Position numbers and translations under genes: made by a program. From assembly GCF_026213295.1 (NCBI RefSeq), contig NC_079414.1:5615476-5679475 (forward strand): DNA of 64,000 bases, given 5' to 3'. Of the stretch, positions 30,991-43,124 are shown piece after piece. Within the stretch, counting starts at the first letter, position 1. Each line of letters begins with the position of its first letter. Under the pieces are notes generated by a model, which did not search any database, was not told where the DNA came from, and worked only from the letters and a program-made list of their open reading frames with translations. Source of the DNA: Gadus chalcogrammus. Its lineage: Eukaryota > Chordata > Actinopteri > Gadiformes > Gadidae.

Positions 30991-33246
30991 AAGGAAACAG
31001 AGCCTTCCCCTATTGAGCGCACTATCTATAGAATAGTCTGTCATCTGTAATCTGGGAGGCTGCTTCTGCTGAGATATACAAAGCCAGTCTGGCGCCTAGG
31101 GGTGCCCTCAGCTGCTGTTGCGACTGGGTAAACCGGGTTTGCTGCTAGGCACTAGATTAGAGGTTGCCTCCATGTTTTCTGTCCACCCTGCCCCAGTTTA
31201 CCATAATTCAGTCAGTTTTTGTACGTTGCGGTGACTGTGTGACTGGATGCCTGGACACCCCTGATGGTTACCAGCCTGCTCACCGGCCAGCACCCCATTA
31301 CAAGGCAATGCCCAGCATCAGCAGTGTTTATTTTATTATTTATTACATATTGGATTGAATTCTGATCAGAAATCGAACAGTCACAGACTATACAGTTCTA
31401 TACAGTTCATCTTTCAACTAAATTATAGAAAAGTATCGATAGTGGTATTACTAAAGACTTGGATTTTTAAGCAATCTTGACAATGGTATTAATAACAATA
31501 CACATTTACAATAGCCAACCTGATTTGGGTCAGCAAATGATAGCGCTCTTAAGGGTCAGGGAGTGAGGTTTACCATAGAGTAATTGTAATTAGCCAATGA
31601 CTCGGCTATGTAGCCTGGTGACTGAACTCATAATAGACTTAAAGAATTACATCAAAAGACTAAGGTTACTTGGAAAATAATTCACCCTAATGATATAATA
31701 TTCAAAATGTATCATTATTATTTACTGTTGAATAGGCCAAAATGTTGTGATGCCATCATTCTCAGAATCAGAATAGACAGTCATCTTTGATAGCGCTAGC
31801 AACTAGCTGCTAACCGATTTCAACTGTTTCGGGCTGAAACGCACAGTGGCTTATGGGTATTGTAGGAAACGGTAATTAGAGAAATTGATTGTGCTATGAG
31901 CTGAATAAAAAAGAAAATAAATATATTCAACGATGCCTTGCCTTTCTAGATTAGGAAAATATCACAAAGTTTGCATCAGCCATAAAAAAAGGGATAGCAA
32001 CTCAGTCTTATGACACCCCCCCATGAAACTCGCAACCCCCCTGATCATTTTTAAAATGTATAGTATTTGGCTTTGAGCTACAACACGGGGATCACCTACC
32101 CTCTAAAGAACAATACCGGTATAGGTAATGGTAAGAGTGCCCTTAATCCTCTTCAGGAGAAACGTCTTTATGGGAGTTTATCCTGGCAAGGGATGTTTTA
32201 GTGAAGCCAAGAGAGAAGGTTATGATGGTTTGATCACCCAGAGCAGTGTATTGTCCTTTAAGGAGAACACAACGTAATATTTGACTTTACAGCAAAAGAT
32301 TTTCTGCAACGTTGCTGTAAAGCAAGTTTCCATGTTGGTTTTTGATAAAACTTTTATTTTGTGAGTCTGTGTTGTATTTCTGAAGTTGGGATAGTGTCCG
32401 ATCAACAGAGATGTCTAAGGAATTTAATTTACAAATTAAAGCATTTTTGGTGCCAATTAAGAATGTTTGGTACACTTCCAGGAAAGTGTGTGCATAGGTT
32501 CTAATATCATGTTTCACTCAAGTAGATGTACGAGCCAATATACCCCTGGAAACATTTCAAGATCCGAACAAGCCAGCAGCCAGATGAATTAAACACTTTC
32601 AGGAAGTACTCGACTCCCTTGGAGCAGATCGGACAGTTAACGTTATAGTAACTGAAATACTCTGGAAATCAACACCGGTTGTTGAAGGTTGAAGGCTTAC
32701 ATCTCCAAATGAAGGTAAGTTCTGCCTGACCTCTACAAAAACACTTGGCAACGCAGTTTGCTCAGGTCTTGCTCAGTTCTCAGCTCAGTTCACTGAACTA
32801 GCATGAGAAAAATGTATGTTAATAAACCAACATAACCGTCTCCGATCTATAGTCTTTGAACCTCTTATGCACAATTGATAAATGACTTAAAAATGACCTA
32901 AAACTCTACTCTCAGAGATCTGAGTATAGTGTAGGATAGAAACAGCCTCCGAAGCTCCAAACACATACAATGAGTTAACCAATGTATACATTGACGCTGC
33001 AAAGAAGAAAATCCCCTCATAGTCGCAAATGAAGAATATAAGTAAAATATAATAAACATGGTAGATCTTTTCAACATGTATGGTCAAACGTTCATAAACG
33101 TATTCAAATCCACTGACAATTAACAACAGGACAGTAATCTGTGCATTGGTCATAATAATGTTTACACCAGAACAAGATCTTTACTGTAGATTGGGTTGAG
33201 TTTGATCAGTCAGAGATATTTGTCCCTCTGCAGAGACACTTAATCA

Positions 33247-33447
<201 letters not shown>

Positions 33448-34719
33448 TTAAAAAATCTGCAAAATACATTTTGGGTTAAATGTGAAGGAAGAGGAAGATA
33501 ACACACAAGGAGTCTATTTATTTCACTAAAGAGTAACAAGTAAGATTGATAGACGAATAAAATCAATTGGCGAACCACACCCTAAGATAAATAAGTTTAC
33601 ATTAAGATCAATGTCTAATAATGGTAGACTTCATACATCTATGAATTTAGAGGGTGCCCAGTCTCACAACCGACCATTGACAAAAGTCATAGAAATGGAC
33701 AATGTAGAAGTGTTTGAATGATTAAATCTTTTTTAGATATTTTAATGATGCGTTTCAGCGTATAGAACAAATGTGGCACCATTCAATTTAGCAGAAGATC
33801 TCAAATACCTGCCGTTTGGATTTGTGTTTTTTTATGTCCTCAAAGCCCATGAAGTGTAATAAAGCGATGGAAAGCGGGGAGCGAAAGTCTTACTCATCGG
33901 TCCAAGTCACTGTGGGTCTAACGTGTTAACTGGTGAAACCCAACGGCATCATTTCACTTTTTGCCCGCTTTAATGTCATTGATTCGGCGTTTCAATTTCA
34001 GTTAACACCGCTAGACTCGAAGCATGAAGACAGATTTGTTCCCGGCTTAAGATCACATTGGTGCTCAGTGTGAATTGAATACACCAGCACATAGTTTTGG
34101 AGATTTTCTTTTTCATTTTTTTACATTTGCGGGCAAAGATCTCTCATTAGATCCAACATATAATAAAGCGGCCTATAAAACGCTAATGCAATTGTTGAGG
34201 CCTCTTAAAATGTGACATAGGCTAGATCTATTGCCTAACTATGGGATCTAAGCGCTATAATTTGAATCAAATTTGCCAAATTTGCCAAGAAATGGCAATT
34301 TCCAGTATTAGGGTGTGAAATTTAACATCTGTTCCTAGTTGACTGATCAGACAGAAGCAGAAGATTCTTAGAAGCATTCCCCTACTCTACAAAGCTTTTT
34401 TTTTGTTGTTAACCCTGTGCAGACCTTTATTTGAAAAACATGCAAACATGAACCGCTCGCTAAATCGTAAATCTAACCTTTCATCACTTTAAAGGATCAC
34501 TTTGTAGGAATTTCTCCCATCTCGTGGTAAAATTGTATTTTGCATTCAAACAGTTCTCTCCAGCGCCTCGCTCCTTCAAATGTGCGTTGCAACCTGCTTG
34601 CTCCTTCTACGTTACAGTCACGCTGGCTCTGAGCGAAAACTCGTTTAGCCTTAGTTAGTACCGCGTAGTGCTTTATGTCCCTCTCAGCCGTTATAGTTTT
34701 TCATAGAGCCGGAAGGGTT

Positions 34720-34972
34720 AAGGCCGATCCATACCTCCGGATACGGACAGTTTCGTCCGGTTCCGGAGATGTTTCGTCCTATCTATCTATCCATCTATCC
34801 ATCCATCCATCCATCCATCCATCTATATATATATATATATATATTGTATTTGTATATACTTATATTATACTATATACCTGACATTTTTATTTTATTGTTT
34901 ATTGTTATTGTTCCCACAAAACACCTACGGGACCGGACGAAACTGTCCGTATCCGGAGGATGGATCGGCCTT
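34720..34972. repeat. inverted-repeat element with 43-bp arms
   Basis: Arms 34720-34764 and 34929-34972 (core CGGATACGGACAGTTTCGTC) are near-perfect reverse complements around an ATCC/AT-repeat centre. Likely a foldback MITE. Confidence 0.8.
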
Positions 34973-34989
34973 TAGGGTTAGGGTTAGGG
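34972..34989 (+). repeat. three telomere-type TTAGGG units
   Basis: TTAGGG x3 directly adjoining the outer end of the inverted repeat. Confidence 0.9.
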
Positions 34990-35596
34990 TCCTCCTTAGG
35001 ACTTACCCGTTCAATGTAAATACAAAAGAAATTCTTCGCTCAGGAGGATAAATCAGATTATTGGCAGAGGTAATTTTGCACCAATGAAGACATATTTCTG
35101 AATGAAGAAACTGATTTTAGCAAATACATTACTTAAAACTCTACACAGTGTCCCTTTTAGCGGAACCTGATCGGAAAGAAACACTGGAACCCGAAAGGAC
35201 TAACGTAAAGGCAAACGGCAGTGGCAGTGATGTCAACATTAACTACGTTAACCCTCAGGCTCCTCAGGTAATGGTAATGTTACTAAGAACTCAAAAGGCA
35301 GGTTCCAGGCTAACTGGCACAGAATATATCCAGGGCTTGTTGACGGCTGGTTTAAGCTGCCTCAAAGGGCCTGAGTCAGACTCATTAGACTCTGGGACGG
35401 GTGAGGTTTCACACCTCTGGTGCATATGGCAATCAAGGCATACAGGATAACCCGATATCACCAGACACATGGAGCTCTGACGCCAGAATGTAAGGTCTGT
35501 TCTACCTGCAAGCGTTTGCGAAATGCTCGAATAAACTGGTCTGTACAACCTAAACCATTGCCTTGTGTAGAGCTCAGAGATAACAGCAGGGTCAAC

Positions 35597-36302
35597 TAGG
35601 GCTGGGCGATATGACGATATATATTGTGTGATGATATAAAAATGTCTATCGTTTCATATTATGCTCTATCGTTTATATCAAACAAACAAACAAACATGGA
35701 GGAGAGTGAACGTGACAATTCTGAACAGGAGAAGAACTCTGACGACCAGCCAAGACAAAGAGAGCTCGTACCTAAAAGAGGGGCTACTTCTATCGCATGG
35801 ACATGGTTTGGGTTTGAAAAGTCGGACACAGACCAGAAAAACGTACTTTGTAAAGTATGCCGCAAACCGGTCCCCTCCCCAGACTCAAACACCACAAACC
35901 TATTTTACCACCTACGAATGAATCACGACAAACAGTACGGAGAGAGTAAACTTGAAAGTGTTCCATGTTTACATTTCGTATTTTATATACCAATATTATG
36001 TTAGGCCTGTATTCATTTTTGTTTGCCACTACAATACAAAGTTCTACTGTTAAAGACTATTGGTATGGTTGGCTTTAATATTTTTGAAAACCAACAGAAA
36101 AAGTGTTTTCTATTTACTTTTTTATATTTATACATTCATATTTTATATTTTGTTGCATGCAGGCCTTTCCATGTGGTCATTTTATGTAAACTATTTATTC
36201 ATTGAATTTACAGAAAATGTGCTATATCGTGATATATATCGTTATCGGGATATGAATGACCTATATCGGGATATGATATTTTGGTCATATCGCCCAGCCC
36301 TA
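35597..36302 (+). mobile_element. hAT element, internally deleted, BED exon kept
   Basis: Ends TAGGGCTGGGCGATATGAC and its inverse at 36284-36302. Flanks GGGTCAAC (35589-35596) and CGGTCAAC (36303-36310) are 8-bp duplications with one mismatch. Retains the N-terminal transposase exon only. Confidence 0.85.
35696..36004 (+). CDS. BED zinc-finger exon of hAT transposase
   Basis: ATG at 35696 opens an acidic start (MEESERDNSEQEK), then a BED-type zinc finger: AWTWFGF, CKVCRKPV with C-x2-C, and LFYHLRMNH with H-x4-H. BED fingers bind element ends in ZBED-like hAT transposases. The reading frame closes at 36004 and no catalytic domain follows in the element, so this is a remnant or a small DNA-binding peptide at most. 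Confidence 0.7.
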   Translation: MEESERDNSEQEKNSDDQPRQRELVPKRGATSIAWTWFGFEKSDTDQKNVLCKVCRKPVPSPDSNTTNLFYHLRMNHDKQYGESKLESVPCLHFVFYIPILC

Positions 36303-36656
36303 CGGTCAACTGCCACAATGACAAAGATTCTGCAAAGTCAAATAATCCTAAAAAGTTATGAGAAACATGTAACTGACAGACGACAAAATACTCTACAAGG
36401 ACTTCATTAGATACATCTAACGCTGTGCTTAAAGAACATATCCTGGCAAACTCAATGCAAATAAAGGGGTCCAAATGGCTGACAGAATATCTCACTTTTT
36501 GCAGAGAATTAATGCAACATGCCAAATAGGTCAAATATTGCTTTAACATCGACCACTGGTCCGATGGAGCTCCACACATCCACATGCAGACATGGGGTTC
36601 ATGTTACGTCATATTCATATAATATAATGATTAACCCTTGCGAACACAGATTCAAG

Positions 36657-37062
36657 AATCAAAAATATGTCCTATCACCAATGTCCTATCATTAACGTCC
36701 TATCACCAACGTCCTATCATCAACGTCCTATCACCACACCCTATCACCAACGTCCTATCATCAACAGACTATCAACGTAGCCTACCACATACATCCTATC
36801 ATCAAGTCTTATCACCAACGTCCTATCATCAACGTCCTATCATCAACGTCCTATCATCAACGTCCTATCATCAACGTCCTATCACCACACCCTATCACCA
36901 ACGTCCTATCATCGACAGACTATCAACGTAGCCTACCACATACATCCTATCATCAAGTCTTATCACCAACGTCCTATCATCAACGTATATCATCAACAAA
37001 CTATCATCTACGTCCTATCACCAATTTCCTATCATCAACGTCCTATCATCAACATCCTATCA
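36657..37062. repeat. minisatellite, unit about 14 bp
   Basis: About 25-30 diverged copies of GTCCTATCATCAAC / GTCCTATCACCAAC. A longer segment including CAGACTATCAACGTAGCC is present twice (about 36765 and 36915), a higher-order duplication. Confidence 0.92.
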
Positions 37063-40000
37063 ACCATCTGGAACACTAGGAACTGTTCATAACACCCTAG
37101 CAACCACCAAAAGCACTCAAGTTGCAACATAGAACATCTTAGCAGCCATCATGAATCTACAGCACTATTTCATGTCCCGCTTCTGAACATTTCCAATACA
37201 CCAGGTCAACTTAAACCTTTATTTTGAGCAAGCTGCACACCAAAAAAAAATATGAAGTTGTACTTTTTCTAGTTTGAGGGAAATCTGTTAGAAATGCAAT
37301 AGTTCTTGCCGAATCCTTTCTTTCCAAATCTGCCTTACAATATCTGCCATGACTTTCATGAGTTTCCCTCACCTGAGCTTACTCATTGATCTCCCCACCT
37401 GCACCTACTGCCGTCATCAGCCTCTCCACATATAAACCAGTTCACAATCTTTGTTCCCGTGTCAGATGGTTGATGTTGTCTTGGGCTTTTGTCATTGCTT
37501 GTATCTCTAGTTCTGTAGTAGTTCGTATTTTCCTTGCCAGTTGGTGGAACTTTATAGTGTTGCCTTTATTAATTCCTTATTTACTTTCCCCATCTGTGAT
37601 TGGGTCCTATCTGTTGTATTCCTGCTGGCACCGGTCGTTACAAACGGTTAATTTTTTGACAAATCACTGCATCTCTTGCCTGATCGGGTCATGGAATTCC
37701 ACCTTCTTATCAATCACATATCTCACACGTCGCTCTCACACGCCATCATCTCAATGGTGAAAAATATAGGATGGGGAGTGCACAGAGGGACAAGCTTTTT
37801 TCAAATCCCTGTTTGTTTTAGAAATCCAAACTGCCAGAATATGCGGCCCACTGAAACCTCAAATGTTAATAATATGTCCGGTAAATTTCTATTAGCAGAT
37901 TAGTAACTCATGCTAATGAAGTGCCTTCTCTTGTTTACCTGCCAAAAGGTCACCAGATACTCGGAATGTAATTCACGATCTAGCAACTATCATTCATTAC
38001 AACCATGATAATTATTTTATTTTCATTCATTTTCGTAAGGTCAGACAGAAAGATAGCCAAACCTGTTGGTAGGTGTGATAGAAGCCTGCATACTTTACAA
38101 TTTTGGATTTCACAGTTTCTCAGTTAAAATAACTATTAAAATATATGTATTATAATTGCTTGCTATAGCCCTGAGTCTAGAGTAGTAGATAGTTGGGGTA
38201 GTATGTATGAGGTAGTTACTGAGAGGGCTTTGAGGTAGCACACCAACTAATACAGGACTCAATTTGGCCTGTCAGCTTAGTTTGAATTGAAACGAATATT
38301 TAGCTTCATGAAAGTAAATGAGTTGCAGGGACAACAAGAGTATCAAAGAAGGTATGGTTTCAATGCTGAGGTTTCAAAATATCCCTGCAAGCATTCTTTG
38401 GTCAATAAAATAGGCAAAACCACTAACAGATTAACAAAGATATCAGTATTTGATAACCTTAGTGATGACTGGAATAACACCTGTCATAACACTGCAGTAT
38501 CATGCTCAACTTGTCAGGGCACATTTATCCAGCAGTTAACTATGTCACGGCTGTGGGCGCAGGCAGTACAGAGCCACCAGCCTTATTTAGCCCAGATGCA
38601 ACCTGTGTCTCTATGCTGCATCCAAAAAGGAGTACTACGTACATATGTGTACTGCTTTCTGCTGTAGAAAGTATGCTTTTTTGAAGGCATATTACGTGTT
38701 GCAGGGTTTGCCATTTTACAAGCTGGCAGCTTGTAAAATTAATGACGGCACTCTACTTACCAACCGAGTGATGTATTATTTATGCTATTCAGTATGCAGC
38801 TTCAGACAAAATCAGGGAGAACCTTATTTCCTCATGTGTTATTTATTTTTAAGGTTATACAAACATGACGTATATGTGACAATATTTCATAACCATTGAA
38901 CTGACACGGTCTGCATGAATGCAACCTCAATTCTGTCCCATTTAATCTCTAATAATGCGACAATCGAGCAGAAGTCATTCAGAAAATACTTCCCAATACT
39001 CTTTTTTACCTAAATACAATAGCTGTTTCGGAAGACAAGCAATAATCCGTAAATAGTTCATCAATATCTTAAACCACAATCTGTTGATTGATAGCTCTGG
39101 TAGTCACACTTATTGCTTGGTGTGATACTCTTTTGGAAAACAATGTCTCTGACGTAATTATATAAATGTGTGGATTTTAAATGTATGTCCATTGCATGAA
39201 TCTAGTCTTTACACTAATGTGACAGAAGGCTTTATACCTTCTTCTTTATTTTATAAATACAACATATCCAACTGCAAATATCCTGAACCCAAACATAGGC
39301 TACTGGTAAGCAGTAATGTTAAATATTAAGTCGATTTTCAATTACGACAATTAAGGGGTCGTTTAGTAACAATTCATACGGAACTAACCTATATTTGGTC
39401 CTAAAGCAGATCAGCATCCGGAGTAAAAAAAAATAGACTACTAGTGGAACATCCGAATATATTAAACCCTAGTCTCAAGAATCTGACTTCAGTACTTTTG
39501 GGTTCCAAGATCATGGTAAATCTGGTAGTGGGATACTACCTTACTATATTTATGTATGGATATGCATTGTTTTATCTGTTACAAATGCACTACAATAAAA
39601 TGCATAGGTGATGATTTCATGTTTAATCTGATCGTTTGTGACTACTAAAACCATATTACATTTAACCAAATTCTAACTACATATGCAATCGATGCCTAAC
39701 AAAATAATAAGCAGTAGTGCAGCCGAAACCATAAAGATGGGTTGTGGAGCTAAAATGGCTGAAGCCCATAATCGCAATGCGAACTGCAGTAGCAGAACTC
39801 CAGCAGAATCTCTAGACGGCAAACACATAACTAGCTGCCTGCCAGGGCCATAATATTTGAATTAGACCCAATTGTTAGCGTATGCTTTAGGTTTATTATC
39901 GTGGTTTGTGTAATTTAGTCTCATCCATAAAACGAGATGCTGTTATAATGTTAACCCATACTCATAGTTGCTTTTGACAAGGGTCAAAAAGAGACCTCGT

Positions 40001-40154
40001 AGACTAAGAGGTCATGCCATATGAAAATTATAAATCTATACCCATGTCTGACTTCGAAAATGTTTACAACTTTAAAATTCGTCTTATAAAAGACCTTGTT
40101 GAAATATATATAATGAAATAGATAAATAAATAATAATACAAAAGGAAATAAATA

Positions 40155-40274
<120 letters not shown>

Positions 40275-40621
40275 TGTGTCATCCCCATAACCGTAGTGGC
40301 CTACTTAGTTCAAATATAATTTTCTCCCTACACCCGGTTTCGCTCTCGTTTTAAGGCACATGTAGAATGTATATCCAACTATTGCCCAAAAGGAAAATGA
40401 ATATTTTTAGATATGGTTTTGAATGAACCATCATCGAGCCGCCTGCTCGGCAGCCACAAGCCTCCAACATACGCTCGGTCATTTTGTGGCGCAAAACCAA
40501 AGACGATTTCACACAGCAGACGGTGAGAAAATAAATTAAAGAAAGGATTTTTCACTGTCAAATGGTTTAGCGCTAAGAAGAGCAGCGTGAGCTGTCAAGT
40601 AGACGGGTGAAGAGAACATAC

Positions 40622-40691
40622 CGATCTGGACGCTGGGGGAGCCGCAGAACCCACCGCGCCACAAGAGCATCAACAAGAGCAGCGGCTTCAT
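40622..40691 (-). CDS. gria2: gria2 exon 1, signal peptide
   Basis: ATG at 40691 opens a short basic then hydrophobic stretch (MKPLLLLMLLWRGGFCG), a typical secretory signal, followed by SPSVQI. The exon ends in phase 1 at a GTATGT donor; its last G joins exon 2 to give the conserved Q-I-G-G-L-F. The start was chosen because it is the only Met in frame before the hydrophobic core. Confidence 0.9.
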
Positions 40692-41045
40692 CCTCCTCGT
40701 CAGGTTGGCTCTTCTTAAGGAATAATCGCTTCCATTTCACAGGCCGGCACGTTTAAAAACAGCAGTTACAGCCGAGGGTTTTGGTCCCGTGACAAGATCT
40801 AAGTGGAGCCCTGCAGATACCTGGATCACTTCTCTCCTCCACCGTGCGCACCCTGCCGCTGTTTGACAGTGGTGCTGGGGGTGGGTCTCAAGGACGCTAC
40901 AGGAATACTAATGAGCCACTTGCAGACGAAGAAGCACGACACAAGACCGGGATTTGCCGACAGTTGTGCATCGTAGAGGTACTCGCAATACGCCCCATAG
41001 TCTCGAAACGGCCAACCTTATTAAACGTTTGCAGCGTTTGTCAAT
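40692..41045 (-). promoter_or_regulatory. gria2: gria2 5' UTR and proximal promoter region
   Basis: Sequence directly upstream of the start codon in gene orientation; more GC-rich than the introns. No TATA box is clear. The transcription start cannot be placed. It holds a candidate REST half-site pair (listed separately). Confidence 0.45.
40855..40880 (-). promoter_or_regulatory. candidate non-canonical RE1/NRSE (REST site)
   Basis: On the gene strand CAGCACCAC is followed by an ACAGCG half-site, with about 4 bp more spacing than in the canonical RE1. It lies roughly 165-190 bp upstream of the ATG. Mammalian GRIA2 promoters are known to carry an RE1-like silencer that limits expression to neurons. 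Match and spacing were judged by eye only. Confidence 0.35.
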
Positions 41046-41652
41046 AAAATATGTGTCTCATCACTGATTTGGTCTGCTTCAATCTATCAAGGGTGTCCAT
41101 TGAGCCACCGTTCGCTGCAATCTTTTGAGCGACCCTTTTTATTACATCGCGCCATTATAGAGGTAATTACGGTATAACCTAGTCGACGTTAACCCACCAA
41201 ACCTCGTTTAACTCGCTACATTATTTCATAATTTCTTTGTGTGACCTGACATAGAAGCCCTTTCTCAATAGTTTTTTGGAGGGAACATGATAATAACATA
41301 ATAACACGCTCATTCTGTATTGAGTCGACACCCACATCAAAATATAAAAATATCCTAATAGGCCTTTAACTTTTATTCATTCATTTTGAAAGACACCATT
41401 AGCCCTAATTTATGCTTATCTATTTTTTTTTATATTGCCTACTAATTATGCCTAGTATGCCAACTTATTATAAATTATAACGTATATATAATGTCTAAAG
41501 GCTTTATTAAAATAAATATAATTATCAACGATTCAGTCAATATAAGTAAAACCTGTTGTATTATGTATTGATTTATTTACGTTTGTGTTTCGAAGCCTAC
41601 ATGTCAAGCTTATCCAAAGCATTTATTTTGTTGTTGAATGTTCACGGTATAT

Positions 41653-41716
41653 ACCCAGTCCAGGAGAGGGACACTGCACCACCTGGGTGGTGCAGACTCA
41701 CTCTCCTGGACTGGGT
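41653..41716. repeat. nested hairpin
   Basis: Outer arms 41653-41668 / 41701-41716 are perfectly complementary (16 bp); inner arms 41674-41683 / 41686-41695 perfectly complementary (10 bp). Confidence 0.9.
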
Positions 41717-42991
41717 GAGACATACTGGGGGCCCAAGGGACCCACTGACAAGCACTGAACCCTGCTGCTGGCCTTGTCGGTTTGCTGGCAGAATATCTTG
41801 ACTGATGGTGAGCAGGAGCCTGGGATGCTGACGTAGGAGCCCTTCCTCCCAGGAGCTAACCATGGGCGTCCACCGGCTGCTTCTCCAATCCCTGGTAGTC
41901 CTCTGTTTGGAGGTGGCAGTGAGGACTACACTGAGTATGTGGAAAGGTTGGAAGTAGAGTTTCCAACATTGCAAAATAGAATTGATGTTAAGGTTAAGGC
42001 AGCACTCAAAGGTTTGTGTGGGACAAGGACCTAACTGAGCCATGGAAATCGGGGGGAGGGGGATTTCATAACAGGCACCAATTTTATGGCTCCATTACAT
42101 TCGATTTCAGACTATTGTGAGTCCAGGAATGTATTAGATGACAGGTTAGTCTGTGGCATCCATCGTGGGAAGCCCCCCTCACCATTTAAAACAGCCTCAA
42201 GGAGAGGTGTTCAGTGAATTTGAACAGTGTGAGTCAGCCACACACAGAGCCCATCTATGCTGCCATGGAGGTAAACAAGAAAGCAATGATAGAGGTGGAT
42301 ATGCCATCATCCAGGAGACCAACAAACGGGTGTGGGACGCTTTTTACGGTGTAAATCAATCATTCAGGACTCTTACTGTTGTTGTGTTTCCCTATGGAGT
42401 GTGTCCTGTCCACTTGTCTGTATTCTGATGACATCGTCATTATCTGCTACAGAACAGATAGGCATCATGCATGAAGTTTAAATATAGTGATGTGAACACA
42501 TCACAGAAACAAAAGACATGCCCATAGAAAAGACCATCACTTCATTCCTTCAAGACCATTCCGAAGATCAGGACAATTTTTGTCTTATTTTGTGAAAAAT
42601 ATCCAAGGAAGGAACTTAGATTTAGGTAAAACATGTTCTTGGGTTCCATGCTTGAAAACATAATCATGTTTTCAACGTGGAAGCAGAATATTTCTGAAAA
42701 AAATTGGAAAAATTCAAGCGGTTCTTTATGGGCACTAAAGTGAAAAGCAGGTTTACAAATGGATGAAATACAAAACAAAATACAAAAAGGCTGTAGCCTA
42801 ATAAGAAAACTGAATGTGCAATGAATTAAGGTTCTAGAATTAACAGTTTTTACACACCAGAGACACATATGCTAGCCCGGGGACACATAAATCACAGTGG
42901 AGGTTTTTACTGCAATGCTTGCTAGGAGCACTGCTGCTGAGTCCTGTCGACAGCAGTGCCCCTGGTAGTAAATCTCTCTCTCTGCCTTCTG

Positions 42992-43124
<133 letters not shown>

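Noticed and set aside
36657..37062. CRISPR-like spacing of TCCTATCA repeats
   Set aside because: Units are contiguous and diverged without unique spacers, and the DNA is vertebrate; it is a minisatellite.
38287..38899. 126-codon and neighbouring frames in intron 1
   Set aside because: No domain, and they lie in an intron of the opposite strand; likely chance.
41880..42450. Possible retroelement gag stretch (EDYTEYVERLEVEF) and a YSDD motif
   Set aside because: Too short, interrupted by stops and not supported by neighbouring domains.
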